A stretch of 64,000 nt of DNA from Pezicula radicicola (GCA_003008705.1 PDUO01000010.1:62001-126000); one strand, 5' to 3'; numbered from the stretch's first letter, positions 1 to 14,790 are shown. Notes: generated by a model not told the origin, from the sequence alone. Translations and numbers: made by a program.

Positions 1-3000
1 CTTATAAGGTTAATATAGTTATAGTTACTATATAATCTAGTAGAACCTTTAATTTTCATCTTATACAATATCTACTTATTCGTATAATAGTAGTATATTC
101 TTATAATACTCTATAAGTTACTAAAAATTTATATCTCTTAGACTAGGATTACTTTTAGTTACTAGAACCTATCTCGGAATATAAAGAAGTCTAGAGCTTG
201 AAAATCAAGTCTTTAATATTAGTACTATATATATTAGGTAGTTAAATTAATCTCTAAAGCTTATATTATATTAAGATAAACTAGTGATATACTAGTATAA
301 CCTAAGGATCTATATATAACTACTAGTAAATCTAATTTACCCTTGTCTCTACCCCCCTGTCTTTATTCTATATCTTTACCCTCTATCTTTACCCCCTTAT
401 TTCTATCCCTAGTTATTATCTTAGTCTAACTAAAGTATTCTTAGTATAGAAAGTATCTTAGATAATAATATAATATATCCTTTAAATCTATTATTAAAGT
501 CTTATAATTTTAATAGATAAATCTCTTACTACTTAAGTAATATCTATCTTTATATATAGTTATATTAAATATTTATAAGATTATTCTTATTATACTTAGT
601 AGGATTTTAGACTAAAAAACTCTTCTTAACTTTATTTATTTATTGAAATATTAGTATAATATTTTTAAGATAGAGGGTATATAAGGAAAGAAGTATATTA
701 GACATTAACCCTTCTTACTATATTCTTAGAGGAAGTAAGGTAGAGGAGTATATAATAGCTATAGTAGTTGAGATTATTACTTATTTAATATTATAAACTC
801 AAGAAGATACCTTAGTACTCTATAAAGGAGCCTAGAAAAGTCTTCTTAATATAAAAGAATAGAACTAAAGTCTTTTCCCTTCTAGTATAACTTATACTAC
901 TATTTAAAGAGAGATAACTTAGAAATAAGATATTAGAGATATAATAAAGAATATAGTAGTAGAACTCTTAGTATAGCTATTAGAGGAAAGATATCTTAAG
1001 GATATAATAGAATAAAGTATACTTAGTATATACTATACTTATAGATAATATATATAAGATACTCTTTAAATAAATACTTTTTTATATATATAAGAATTAG
1101 TATTTATTTTCTTTTTACTATTAGTAAAGTATAACTATATTAAGGAGCTCTATAGATAAGACTAAAATATTACTATATAGTAACCCCCCCCCTAGGTAGA
1201 GTATTCTTTATTAAAGGTATAGGTCTTATCTAAATCTATTATTATTTCTTTAACCTTACTATCTATATCTATATAGACTACTTATAAGTCTTATAATTAT
1301 AGGTAAATATATATCTATAGTTATAAGTTATATCCTCTATAACTATAGACTATATACCCTATAATTATAGACTATATAATATCCCTCTCTATATAGTAAG
1401 ATACTTTATATACTAAGATAGACTAATTAAATTATAAGGATTCTAATTTTTTCTTTATAATATCTCTTTTAAACTAACTATAATAGAAAGTATTTATATT
1501 TAGGATTAGTAATATATTTATTATACTATTCCTCTTAGTATAATAATCTATTAATCTTGAAATTCATCTAATTTTATTAGTTTATCTTAGTATATAGGGT
1601 GTCTTACTATATAGAGAGAGATATTAGTACTATAAATTTTTAAATAATATATTATAATACTTAATTTTTTCTATCTATACTATTTTATAGTTATTAACTA
1701 TAATTATTAATCCTTCTAAAATTAATCTATTAATATCTATCCTTATATCCTAAGATATACCCTATAATAAGATAAACTATTAGTACTTTATATTTAATTA
1801 ATTCTAAATTTATAAATATAAAGAAAATTCTTATAATTTAGTATTAGTTATATTATATAACTACTTCTAAATAGTCTAAGTCTTATTTATTCTAAAAATT
1901 ATAATTATATTATTATTATTATATTTAATTATAGAGAGTATTAATTTAGAGTAAAATAGAACTCTTGATCTATAGTACTACTATAAGTTCTTTATATCTT
2001 TTAAGTTTATAATATAGTTTAATTTAGGTTTCTAAGTCTTACTATAATACTAAAAAATCATTATTAGCCTTATAGTAACTAAAGAGTACTCTATTATATA
2101 AAATTACTATATAGGTTAGTACCTCTAATTAAATAATCAAGGGTCCCTAGTTATAATTATAGTAATTACTTATAGTAATTATAGTATAAAATTAAAACTA
2201 TAGCTAAGTATATAACTAAATATATAGCTAAGTTTAGTGGATTACTATTAAAAAATTCTATTTTCTTAATATACTCCTAGTTTTAATATAGTTAATTTCT
2301 CTTTTAACTAACTTCTCTTTATTAACTTCCTTTATTACTACTACTATTATTATAAATTCTTATATTACTTTCTTTAATAAAATACTATTAGTCTCTAGTA
2401 GTAATAACTATAAATATAGTAGTATATATAATAATAATATTTAATAATATAAGATAATAAAGAGAGTAACTACTAGAATATATAATAAGGTATAATAGTA
2501 GAGATAATAATAATAAGTATAATAGTAAATAATATAATTATAGTAATAGTTATTATAGAGTATATTAAGTATAAGTATAATAAGTATAGTAGAGAGATAC
2601 TAAAGGCTAGCCTTTATTTCTATTTACCTATCTATATAACTATTATAATTACTATATTATAAGGGCTACTATATAATAATAGGGTATAAAGCTAGTATAA
2701 GCCTATCTTAAACTAATCTAAGTTAAGGATTAGTCTATTAATTCTCTATCCCTTATATAATAATCTTATCTTCTATATTCTCTACTACTATATCTATACT
2801 ACTAGGGCTCTTAATAGATCTAGAATAATCTTATCTTTCTCAATAGGTATTCTACCTTATTTATAACTTCCTCTCGCCTCTAATCTTACTAACTTTATAA
2901 AATCTAACTATAAACTAATAATACTCTCTTATCTAGTTAGAACTATTTAATATAATAGGTATACTATTCTTTATAATAGTCTTATATACTCTATCTTCTA

Positions 3001-5064
3001 AAGTAACCTTAGTCTTAGGTACTCCCTCTATAGTTACTTATCTATAACTATTATATTTAACTAATAATATACTTATACTATAGATATTAGATAATAGGAT
3101 TAGTAGAGTAGAGAAACTATAAGATAAAATTTAATACTATATTAGATAGTTAATCTAAGAGATAAATACTTCTAGTAATAAATAAGACTTAGTTATAAAT
3201 AATAAGAGATATATAGAAATCAATATAAATAATATTTTATTATAAGCCTTTAGTGAGATTATAAGAAAGAGTAAAATTACTAGAATATAAAGTCTATTAT
3301 ATTAAGTTTATAGTTTTATTTTAGTATAGGTTTCTAGGGTTATTTAATATATTCTTTCCTTTTTAGTAAATAATTATATATTTTTTTATTCTTTATAGAT
3401 AAGATATTACTATATAATTTAAGGTTATCTTAATATCCTATATTATTTATTAATATTACTTTCTTATATTTTTATATCTATATATTACCTTATTATATAT
3501 TATTAAATCCTTCTCTTATACTTAAAGTATTATATATTTATTAAGTTCTAGATCTAAAGGTTTAGATATATTAAAATTTAGATAAATTTAAATAGTATAA
3601 TATAATATAATTAAATATTAAATAAGAAGAATTATAAATTTAAAATATAATTCTAAGTTTTATTCTTATTATTATTTATAAGATTATAACTCTAACTCTC
3701 TATATAGGATTATAATATAAGATTTATAAATACTAGTAAGTTTTATATCTAACTCTTCTCTATTTAATATCCTACTTGATTTCTTATTAAGTTAGATCTT
3801 AGATAAAACCTTAGTACTCTAAACTAGTAATATTACTTATTACTAACTATATAAATATTTACTTATTATCTAGTTATAATAAATAGATTACTATCTATCT
3901 ATAAAAAATTTATCTTTTAACTCTTAATCTTCTATAGCTTACTAACCTTAACTATATTATATAAATATAAACCTCTAAAAGTAAACTTATTTAGACTAGG
4001 CTTAAATCTCTTCCTAGGATAAATATACTATATCTATACTAAGTAAGACGTCTTAGTTATTATAGGGTTCTTGATAGAGATATATATATTAGAGAGGAAG
4101 TAAGTAGTATTAAGCTTAGAGACACGGTTAAATATAATAGCTTTGAATTCCGGGATACCGTTAGTAAATAAGCTAACTATCTCAACTATAACGTCCTTAA
4201 TAAGAGTTAATAGGAGGAGGGCCTTGTTAGTATAGTTAAAGATAAGGATAGTATAGTAGAGTATATTAGTGATAGCTTCACGGTTAGTAAGGGCTCTAGT
4301 AAGATTAGTAGGGAGTATAAAGACTATTATAAAGATTAGATATATATAGTAGAAGAGTAAGTAAACCTAAGTTTAAGAGGTTATAGAATTAATAGTTTAT
4401 TATATATTTTAGTATTTTCTTAGCTATTAGTAAAAAGATATTATCTATTAACTTTATACTACTTATTCTATATACTTATTAAAGATATATAAAGGAAGCT
4501 AGTTAATATCTATTTCTATAATAGGTATAGTAGTATAGAAACTTATAATCTTTTTAATATACTACTTCTAGTTTATTAGTCTTATCTTTAATTATAAAGA
4601 CTAAGGTATTTAAAATTTATAGTTAACTTCTAGTATCTAAGGTTTTAATTATATAGTAATATTTAATTAGACTAATTTAAACTAATACTTACTAATTAGT
4701 ATTAAACCCTAAAGCTAAAATATATAGTATTTTATATTACTCTCCTTATATAATAAAACTCCTAGACTTCTTAATTTTCTTTTCTAAGTATCTTTAAAAG
4801 TTAAGATTATATTATTTTCTTATAGAACCTTTCCCTAAGTACTCTGAAATACTAAGAAACTCTAATAGTTATAATTAAGTAGAGGGAGATAACTAGAGTA
4901 GTAATTAATAGTATTAATAAAATAATCAATAGTATAATCAACCACGGTCTTTTTCTTATTACTAAGGGGTCTCCTCAGGGATAAATAGTTAAAGAAAGTA
5001 AAATATTAATAATAACTTTATAGACTTGCTAAGAAAATATTTATGATTCTAAAACTATAAATTC
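1..5064. repeat. RIP-decayed TA-rich repeat DNA
   Basis: The tract is almost entirely TA/AT steps and short T or A runs, with CA and TG dinucleotides strikingly rare. That is the expected end state of repeat-induced point mutation (C to T at CpA on both strands). No open frame of useful length survives and I recognise no protein family. A pyrimidine-rich segment near 340-420 resembles, in inverse orientation, a repeat seen near 12.2 and 16.9 kb. The stretch is best read as old transposon copies. Confidence 0.85.
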
Positions 5065-5109
5065 GTCTCGTGACACAGTGTGTCTCGGGACGCAGGGATA
5101 GACATTATT
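5065..5109 (+). repeat. Copy 1 of a transposon-terminus-like repeat
   Basis: This GC-richer segment (GTCTCG...GACGCAGGGATAGACATTA) marks the switch from TA-rich DNA to the 5.2-6.7 kb gene island. Its core GCAGGGAYRGACRTTA recurs at 7,169, 47,291 and, inverted, at 23,855 and 23,953. Shared inverted ends of this type are typical of DNA-transposon terminal repeats; that role is an inference. Confidence 0.55.
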
Positions 5110-5265
5110 ATAGAAAGCTTTTTAAGGATGGTCGTAAAAGTTTGTACTAAAGGGACTAAAAGCCGCTGCGTTGAGTACTGAAATTCATTTTTTCACTAGA
5201 TGTGCAGTATGTCCTGGCATTCTACATTGGTAAATACGTTAATACTTCTACTTCTGGGTTTAAAA

Positions 5266-6570
5266 CTACCGCTGATCAGTACTCGGGGTTACGACCCCAG
5301 CAGCCTTAAGATGTACATTAAACAACCTTTCGCAGATATCAAGATACTGTGGGGAGCAGCTGGGAATGGCGTCTCTCCACCGGGAGACCCCCCAAGCAAA
5401 TTCGATGTTGATAACGTGTCTGAGTCTTGCTCCGATGTCTTCTTTTCCAGTCACTTTATATCCCCACTGCAAAGGGTTCTGGAAATTTTTGACCATAGTG
5501 TTTACAAAGGAGTCGGCATCGATGTCGAAGGCAACATGATCCATTAATTGGATCATAAAACTCGAAACTTTATTCATGTATTCATCCATAGTTAGGGTTG
5601 CTGGCGAATAGATAAGGCTTCGATAGATAGCGAGGTTTTTAGAGTATTTGAAATCTGCTTGTAAAAAAACATCTTGAGGTTTATCCTCCTGCTGCGTCAG
5701 ATTTTCATATGGTACGAATTTTACGAGTGCTTCTTTAGGCACCAAGTCCCAGCAAAGGTACTCATCTGCATTTTTCGCCCAAGTCCTTGCATAGGGATCA
5801 ATTTTGGAACCATTGAATCTTGGGTTACTGTCAAAGAAATCCAAGAGATCTTTGACACGCCAAAGCGGCACGCCAGTCTCCTTGATTTTTGAAGTATCAA
5901 ACATGGCCAAACCGGCGTCTTGATCTTCATTTGCTGTTTTGCCTTTTTGACATGTAGTATGCATCGTCCACTGCAAGTCTCCGCTCAGCGACACCATCTG
6001 TGAAAGGTACGCCTCATGCCTATTGCGCTTGCGGTACTTGCTTATTTGCGTTTTCCGGAGATGAAAGGCAGTCGCCTGAACAAGACCATTGATATCGTCC
6101 ACGCTCTCTTCTGGTGTTGAAAGAGTAATGAACAACTCAGATTGTCCTTCCTCCTCGGAGAGAGCATGTAAATCCGACCCAAAGCTATCGCAAAGCTCCC
6201 CAGTCATTTCGTCTTCGAAGCGTGGAATCAAAGCTCCAAACAGGTGTGCTCGGAAAAGATGCGGAGGATAAGGTGATGCTTCTGCTCTAGCATCCATGAA
6301 ATCGTGGACTTTGCTCAAGAACATCAGTTATCGTTTTGGCTTTAAAGCTTGTGTCCTACATTGTTTCCAATGAATTTCCTTCCGCCATTGCTGCACATTC
6401 GGTGCTTCTCCTTCTTTTCCAATTACATCTAAAATGCAGCGCAGATCTTCAACCAACGCCTCAACGTCCCGAGGGAGAATTGGTGCGTGGTTAGTACTGG
6501 CTTCGATCGCGTCGAAGATAGCGTCCGAAAAACCGATATGATTCGTTCTATTACGCACGAGAGATGGCAT
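5266..6570 (-). CDS. Hypothetical protein, one in-frame stop or 51-bp intron
   Basis: Two reading frames in the same phase, 6570-6328 and 6324-5266, are separated by a single TAA. Together they encode about 433 residues. I recognise no domain; the product looks soluble, with no signal peptide or membrane helix, and has many aromatic, Asp and Lys residues. Two explanations fit. A 51-bp intron from GT at 6359 to AG at 6309 would remove the stop and keep the frame, joining ...HWKQ to FHDFMD..., although its GTAGGA donor and AAAG acceptor are weak. Alternatively the TAA is a RIP-type CAA to TAA change, which would fit its position between two RIP tracts. A further coding-like frame at 6665-6429 may hold an upstream exon starting MTYDDTF. 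Confidence 0.5.
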
Positions 6571-7168
6571 GGTGGTATGGCTTGTCGACGTTTCGCTCGA
6601 AGCATGAGGGACTTATATTCTGGGTGATTCACAACTAGCTTATCAAAGGTGTCATCATAAGTCACGTGATAGCGTCTTTCTGTCTTCTACAGTACACAGC
6701 AACAGACGTTCAGTCAAACAGAAGTTGTCACGTGAATCCTTACAGAAATACGTAGAATTTACCAACAATTACCGAGAGTTCTGTAATTCGGAGTTGCCCA
6801 TGGTTCCTCTTCGCATCTGAAGTATCGGCGGGGTGGCGACGACGTGTGAAATTACGCGCTTCGGCCACCACAAGACTAACAACGATTACACAGAATGGAG
6901 GCGGGGCTCAAAAACCTTAATCAAACTGTTCTGTGAGTTCGATGAGCGGAAAGAGCTTGTGGTATTGCTATAGGATGCGGTTTTCTATTTTAATATAAAT
7001 TGACACCCTCATCAATTATGCGCGCCATCGCCGACACAATCGTAATTTTTGAAGTAACGGGTGGTTGGACTATTCAGAAATGGTCAAATTATATAGCTGG
7101 CACCAAAATATAGGAACCTTCCATAGGTTCGTAAGTCTAGATTCAATTGAATGCAAAGTACCGATGGT

Positions 7169-7213
7169 TTGTCTCGTCACGGGGTGCGTCTCTTGACGCA
7201 GGGACGGACGTTA
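7169..7213 (+). repeat. Copy 2 of the terminus-like repeat
   Basis: The segment runs from GTCTCGTCACGGGG to GCAGGGACGGACGTTA and has the same orientation and core as the copy at 5,065. TA-rich decayed DNA begins directly after it, so it looks like the left end of an element extending rightwards. Confidence 0.55.
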
Positions 7214-10200
7214 TCTCTATCTCTTATATCTATTATAATTATACAACCACTTAATCAATAGCTCTAAATCTCTATATTATAATAGAAAAATAGTTTATCT
7301 CTAACTTAATCTATTAAAATACCTAATTACTTAATACTTTATATACTATCCTTTTACCTTAATATAAGCTTTTACCTTATCTAATATACTCTATAGAAGA
7401 CTAAGAAATAACTTATTAGATAAGTCTTCCTATACCTTATATAAGGTATTTTCTAATATAGTTATAGTTTCTTTAGATTCTCCTATACTCTTAAGATTAG
7501 GATATAACTCTAGAACTTATTTTTTAAAATAGAACTAGATATATTTAATTAAGTTTAAATTAGGAGAAAAGGGAGACTAGTCTATAAGTAGTATATCTAT
7601 ATCCTTGAACTATTTTATAACCTTATAAGATATAAGTATTTTTACTTTATCTTATATAAATATAAGACCTAGTTCTTAGTATTTAAGTATTTAATCTTTA
7701 AGTACTTTAATATAAGAATAAGAAGAGTAATTATACTTCTTTAATTTAAAGTCTTATATAATAGAGGGGTATCCTTCTTGATAGAAGTTATACTCTAGTA
7801 TTAGAGTAAGAGAGGGAGGTAGGTATATTATAAAGACTAATAAGTAGAATCTATTACTAGTATAGTAAAGAATACTATTTAAGTTAAGTATAAAGCTCCT
7901 ATCTAAGAGAATTCTATCTACTTAAATAGACCTTCCTACTCTATAGATCCTACTTAGATCCCCTTAGATTTATATAGAGCCTATTAGATCTCTAGAACCT
8001 TCTAATAGCTCCCTAGGGATCTATATTATATAACTCGTTCCTGTGATCTCTACTTATAGTTCTCTATATAGTTCTATCTACTAAGCCTTAGGCTATAAGC
8101 TATTATATACTATAATTGTTTATAATATCTTAATTAAGAATATAAAGATCTAATCTTCTAATACCTTCTAGCTTTCCTTAAAATATACCCTAGATTATAA
8201 TTAATATATATCTTCCTTTCTTATATATAGAGATTATCTTTTTATCTTATTTTTAGCTTAGTATTTAGAATATCTATTTAATACTCTAACCTTTACCTCT
8301 CTTAACTAAATACTTATTACTTTAAATATATTTTAATTAGTTTATATATATTTAATAACTTTATACTTATACTAAGTAAACCTTATATATATATATTCCT
8401 CTATAAGAGCTAGTCTCTTCTTTATATACTAATTAGATATACTATAAGCTTATAGAATATACTTAATTATTATATATAAATAATTAACCCTTATATCCCT
8501 TTTAATCTCCTTATATATATCCTTTAGATATAATTAAATATATCTTAAAATAGTTCTTTTCTCTTAATTAGAGTAATCTTTCTTTTATCCACGGTCTACT
8601 CAAGAGACTCTATTATAGTATAAGATATCAAGTCTAAGAGTACTCTTAACTATTAAAATATTAATATTAAAGGTAATAGTAATTTTAAAGATTATATAAT
8701 TAAAATACTTTATACTAGTAATCTAGTCTCTCTTATAAGGAGTTAATTCTTTCTTCTTCTAAATATTTATATTAATAATACTTAAAGGGTAGTATAGTTA
8801 AGGTATTATAGATTAAAGAGAGAGGGTTATAAAAAAGATATAATCTTTTTATAAGGTTTAATAAAAAAGACTAATAATTATAATTAGTAACTATATAACT
8901 ACTATTATTATAAAGTATATAGTCTATAATTATAGACTATTTACCTCTAAGGTAACTTCTAAAATAACTATATTTTAGAATCTAAATAAGTTAAGCTATT
9001 AGAGAGGTCTAGTAAATAGAAAATACTACTTCTATAATTTATTAGAAGATAGATAAGATACTTAAACCTTTTATATATACCTTAGTTTTTATAATAGACT
9101 AGATTTTAGTTTATATAATAAGGTAGATAAGGACTTCTTAGAGGATTTAAGTATCCTAATATTATTAATATATATATACTTAAAAGTATACCCTTTTCTA
9201 TAGTTAGTAAATATAGTAAGAGATTAAAAGATATAATAGTTCTAATAATATAGTTATTTTCTAGAGTAGACTAGTTAAATAGAAGATTATTATTCTAAGC
9301 TGAAAGCTACTACTCTAATAACTATTATATAATATTACTTCTTATATATAGTTAAACTTTACTTAAGCTCTCTTCTCTCTCTAGTTTAGAATTTTATTTA
9401 TTTTTACCTCTATAGCTTTTATAACTATAGCCTAAGTATAGGTTATTATATAAGATATAAAGATAATTAAATAAAAGAATAGATATATTAAAAGTTTAGA
9501 ACTTATATATCTACTAATCTAATCCTTATTAAGAGTTTATATTATTTTATATTATAAAGATACCTTTATAGTCCTCTATATAATTAGTATATATATACCC
9601 TATTATTTAGGATACTCGTCTAAATATATAACCTAATACTAGGTTGATTAAATTATAAAGAGTAGGAGATAGGAGATAGTGGATAGTAATTAGTATAAAC
9701 CTAGAATTAAAGTTAAAGTTATATACTATTACTGAGTAGGGCTACTTATCATTACCTTAGTATCTTTAAACTAATTAAAATAGCTTTAAAATAACTATAG
9801 TACTTATATACATTCTAGAAGCTAGATTTTAAAAGGGTAGGAAACCTTATAATTTATAATATCAATCTTTATTTTCTTAATAGATTTAACTAATCTATAA
9901 AATTTTATTTTATATATTATAATACCTAACCTAAATAATATATTAAACATCTAGCTTTAATTATAATAATAGGTAAAAACGTACTATATTCGATATTCTA
10001 AAAAAGTTAATATTTTAAATACCCAAGAACTAGTCTTTATATAATTAGTAAATATACCTACCTTAGATACTATAATTATATTCCGAATCAACGATAAGTA
10101 TACTTTAAAGCTATAGAAGGCTATTAGCTCCCTCGGTAATCCTTTATAGCTATTATAGAGTATAGAATTAGTAGGAGACCTGAGATATTATATTCTTAAG

Positions 10201-12099
10201 TTAAAGGAGATACTAGAAGTAGATAATATCGTTGTCTAGACCAACTATCTAGCTTAGCTAAATACTAAGCTATATAATAACTTAGGAATAGTTAATTTAG
10301 TTTATATATATAGTGAAATATATAATATACTTATTGAAGAGATTTAGTAGGAGAAGGTTAATAATAGTAGTGATCTCCTTAACTATATAGTTTTCCTTAT
10401 CCCCTTGGAGTAGTTTATTATATTTATAATAGAGAGGTTACTAGGGTCTATATCTCTGAAGGAATTACTTATAGTCTTGGCTAAGATTATAATATTCGCT
10501 TCCGGGATTAATATAATAGATTATTAAATAGTTTATACTATACTATAAAGAGTAATCTAGATAATAAAGGATAAAGAAAGTTTCGAGGGATAAGTTTAAA
10601 CTCCTAGGCTAGAAATATATTTAGTAAAACTTAATAAAATTAGTATTCTACTAGAACGTATAATAGTATAGATAAACTAGATTAAAGGATAGTCTAAATT
10701 ATAAGTAACTTTATAACTATACTAAAGTTAAGGAAGGTAGTTAACTTATATTCCCCTTACGTCCTTAATAAGATAATTATTCAGAAAGTAATCTTTCTAT
10801 TACCTCTCTTAGCTCTATAACTCCGCTATTCACTAAGTTCTATAACTGCTAGACTAAGTATAGCTATACCCCGAGACCCCTTATAATATACTATACTTTA
10901 TACTAGTAGTGATTTTTTCTATATAGTTACTAGTAGTATCTACGTAGGGTATTACACTATATAGAGAAGTTTACTTAGTATCTTACTTATTATTACTTTT
11001 AAGATTAGCCCTTTTTAATTTAGTAAAGTAACTATAAAAGATTATAAAGTTTTAATATACTTAAGATTTAGTTTAAATAATATTAATTCCTCTATAGTAG
11101 CTACTAGACTAAGTAGAAAGAGAAATAGATCCTCCTATATAGAGTATACTATAGGTATTAGTAAGTCCTTAGGAAGTTAATATAGACTTTCTATAGATAT
11201 TTCTAGCTCCTTAGATTTTAATAAAAAATCCTTTATAAGTATTAAGTTATACTAGCTTAGTTAAAAGGCTAGTAGTATAGTCTAAGTTTAATTCCACCTA
11301 GAATCCTCTATACTTATAGTTATAAATATAGAATTTAATTATAGTACTAGAAGAAGTCTAACGTTTAGAAGTAATAGGTTCTATATACCCTAGTATAGAT
11401 TTAACTAATATTCTATATTTAGAGAAGGAAACAAGAAACCCGAGACTATAGCCTCTCTCTCGTATATAGTCTAGTTTAAATACTATATAGGGTTGTTTAT
11501 AGTTGGGTTATAAGTCCTAATAGAGTTATCTTAAAGATCTATTTAGAATAAGGTAGGATATTATAAATTTATAAAGTTCTTATTAAAGGAGTAAGGGATA
11601 TTATATATAGTATATTTTATATATTTAGATTTTATCTTATTATACTATATAGTTAGAATTATATATAGATAATTAGCTCCTTTACTTACTTTTATTCTTT
11701 AAGTTTTATATTATATATATCTATTATAAGTTTTTTTATAGGATTTTCTAATATATATAATTCCTGAATCTTATAAAATTTTATATTAAGTAGTAGTTTT
11801 ATTTATAATATAGTATAAGAAGTATAATAAAGATTTAGTATAGTTGAATAGAAGGGAGAGCTAGGTATAACTAGGAATAGTATTAGTAGAAGCTAGATTT
11901 CAATATTATTTAGTATAGTATCTAAGTAGGATTTAGTATAGTATATAGTAATTAAATTAACCTTTCTTATTTTAGTCTATATCGTGTTAGTATATTCAAA
12001 GAATCTAATTATTAACGTTCTAATGAATTAACTATATTTCCCTAGTCGCTACCCCTAGTTACTACTATAAGTAGTATTAAATCTATATAATTTTACCTT

Positions 12100-12300
12100 C
12101 TAGCCTACTAGAACTACTGAGGGTTTATATCTTATATAAGTAGATCTATACGAGAATTGAGGGGTAACGACAGAGGTAAAAACAAGGGGTAAAAGTATTA
12201 GGTAAAGATATAGGGTAGAGACCGGGGGTAGAAACCAAGGGGCGGAGAATTTAGTTATTATCTTTCTGTCTTTATTGTCTCTAGTTATCACTTATTATAC
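12100..12300 (+). repeat. Dispersed repeat with GGTAGAGACCGGGGGTAGA core
   Basis: The segment around 12,165-12,290 contains a purine-rich core followed by a GTTATTAT...TTATCACT tail. A similar core and tail recur at 16,870-16,955. Inverted relatives (TCTACCCC...CCCTAGTTA) occur at about 345-415 and about 16,525-16,562. The mix of orientations suggests ends or internal parts of a repeat family decayed by RIP. Confidence 0.45.
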
Positions 12301-13896
12301 CTATACCGAATTAGGTCCTATAATATTAGGGCTTGATTTATTTATTTTCATTAATATTATATTTTATTCTCTAAAATACAAAAGTCCTTATTTTAATAAG
12401 AAACAAGAAATTTAGTATAGCTATTACTTCTGGTTCTTAGTTCCTTATATTATATTTCGAATAAATGGCCGGAATTAGATCAAATAACCAGAAATATAGT
12501 AAATGGAGGAGTAGGTATTAGGAAGAATTATTAAAATATATTCATAAGTATTCCTTTTATATATTTCCTTTAGTTCTTACTAAATAATACCTTAGAGAAG
12601 AAAGTAGGAATCCTAATCAAACTATTATAGGTTCGTCTTATAACTAGTACTGATGATCTCTATATATAGAAGGTATTACTATAAAAGAAGTACCTTTTCT
12701 TAAAAAATATAAGTAATTATTCAATTAGTACTTACAAGGAATTATATAAAGGAATTGACTCTACGTTCGAGGCTATACTAGTAATAACCACAACCTATAC
12801 AGGATCAGCGGAGTATATATAGAAAACTCTTATATCAATAGAGGTATATAAATACCCTAAGTTTCTGATTCCAACTAATATAAACTTATTGAAGCCTCTA
12901 TAGGTAAGCTTTAGTATAAAGATTAATGAATTATAAGAAGAAAATAAAAACCTCGAACAAGAGCTAAAGTAATAGAAGGATTAAGCTACAGCCGAATCTA
13001 AACTATAATAGGAGTCTAAGTAAGAACGGAGTTAGCTTAGGGTTATTAATTAGATACTATAATATAAGCTATAGAAGAGTATAATAGTAGTAGATTATTT
13101 CAGAAGTAGTATATTATAATATTCCTAGATAGTAACAAGAATTATACTACTTATAGAGGAATTAAGAAGTGGGTTAAATCTTGATAGAGTTTCTAATAAT
13201 TTCAGGACTTAGTATATCTATCCTGAAGTAACTAATAATATTAGGTAGAAAGAAGTAATAGCCTAGGATAATTGATGAAACTAAGAAACTAAGCCTTGAA
13301 AAAGCTATTGGAAGATTTTAAGTAGTATAGATAAGTATAAGCTGTTTAGTATATATTACCAAGTACCTTTTCTACTTAGGTTTTATGGATACCCTTATAC
13401 TTTCGCGGGAGGAGCTCAATCAGGTCCCAGGGGTACTTTACTTGGTATTTCAAATATTAATATTGGTTAGTTAGAGTACTATAAGTAGCTTATATCATTA
13501 TATAGTAGTTGGCCAATATTCAATTATCCTCACTTCTATATAATAATATACTCCTTTAAAATACTTTTTAAACAATACTCTATAATTATAAAAGTCCTAC
13601 TTACTAAGTATCCTAACTTAATATAATAGCCCGAGTAAACTCTAGCTTATACTATAAGTTATTAAAACGGAGTCTAAAACAGAAGAGGAGACTATCCTAG
13701 ATCCTCTTAGAAGTTAAAACTAGGAAAGTATCTATAAAGTAAAAGTACTATATAGTATATATATAATATTATATAGTCCTAATATATTTTGATGAAATAT
13801 ACTCTATATTGAATAACTCCTAGGTAAAATTTTCTAATATATATACAATTCGGAAAGAATAATTGAATACTTTATAGATACCGATGAAATTATCTT

Positions 13897-14790
13897 AGAG
13901 TATAAAGATGAGATCTTCAAATATATATAGGAGCTTCAAGTATATATCTTTTCTCTAATTCTTACTCTCTTTTTACCTATACTAATAAAATTAACTACCT
14001 TAGGATAAGATACTTCCTGATCCTAACTATATAGCTATTAAACAAAGGGATATTTATCTCAATTAGGAAATATACTTATAATTAATTCTATAGTTAGTTA
14101 AAGTTTATTCCTGATTTTCTTTATAACAGGAAATACTTTTCCTTATAATCAACTATATCGATAGATTTCTTTCTCTTAAAGGAGTCTCTAGTAATAAGCT
14201 ATAGCTCATCGGTACTATAGTACTCTCTATTACCGTTAAATATAAAGACAGGGAACTAGTTATAATGAAAGATCTTCAGAAGCTATATAGAGGTAGTTAT
14301 AAGGCGGAAGTCTTTCTTAAAGCTGAGATTTATATACTTAATAAACTATAGTATAAATTAGGGTGGCCAGGCCCACTGATATTCTTGAGAAAGCTTATTA
14401 AGGAGATAGATAAGAGGGAATCTAGAGCTGGAATTCTAGCTAAGTACCTTCTTGAAGCTATTCTTCTGGATAAGAGCTTTATTACTGAGTGTCCGAGTAT
14501 TATAGTAGTAATAGTATATTATCTAGTATATTATATATTAGGAATAAGTGAATAGGTAAGATTCCTAATAGCCTTAACTATCTAAAATTGGATATACTAA
14601 TACTATCCTAGACTACCTTATATATATATATTTCTGAGTATAACTACTCTTAGCTTTATCCCCTTATAGTAGTAATCTTGGATTGGCTTAATCAACTATA
14701 AGAATTATATCTTATAGTCTTTAATAAATACTACCTTGTGTAAAATTTGAAAGTGGCTTACTTTGTCAAGAAGAAGCTGGAAAGTGGTTT
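13897..14790 (+). pseudogene. RIP-degraded B-type-cyclin-like gene relic
   Basis: Reading across frames and stops recovers the order of a mitotic cyclin. EYKDEIF(K)Y lies near 13,900. The cyclin-box helix LFLIINYIDRFLSLKGVSSNKL lies near 14,130-14,200, followed by KYKD, an AE.YIL.KL..(L/W)..P.P..FLR segment, a KYLLEAILLDKSF segment, and a C-terminal FNKYY...VAYFVKKKLESGF. This order matches the two cyclin-box folds of cyclin B. Stops are TAG/TAA where Gln or Trp is expected, consistent with C-to-T change on both strands. The gene cannot be functional. Its mutation by RIP implies the sequence was once duplicated, for instance inside a mobile element or a segmental duplication. Confidence 0.7.

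Noticed and set aside
5200..5547. Plus-strand frame of 115 codons
   Set aside because: It lies antisense to the better supported minus-strand gene and has no features of its own.
12100..12291. Minus-strand frame in the decayed block
   Set aside because: It coincides with a dispersed repeat segment and has low-complexity composition.
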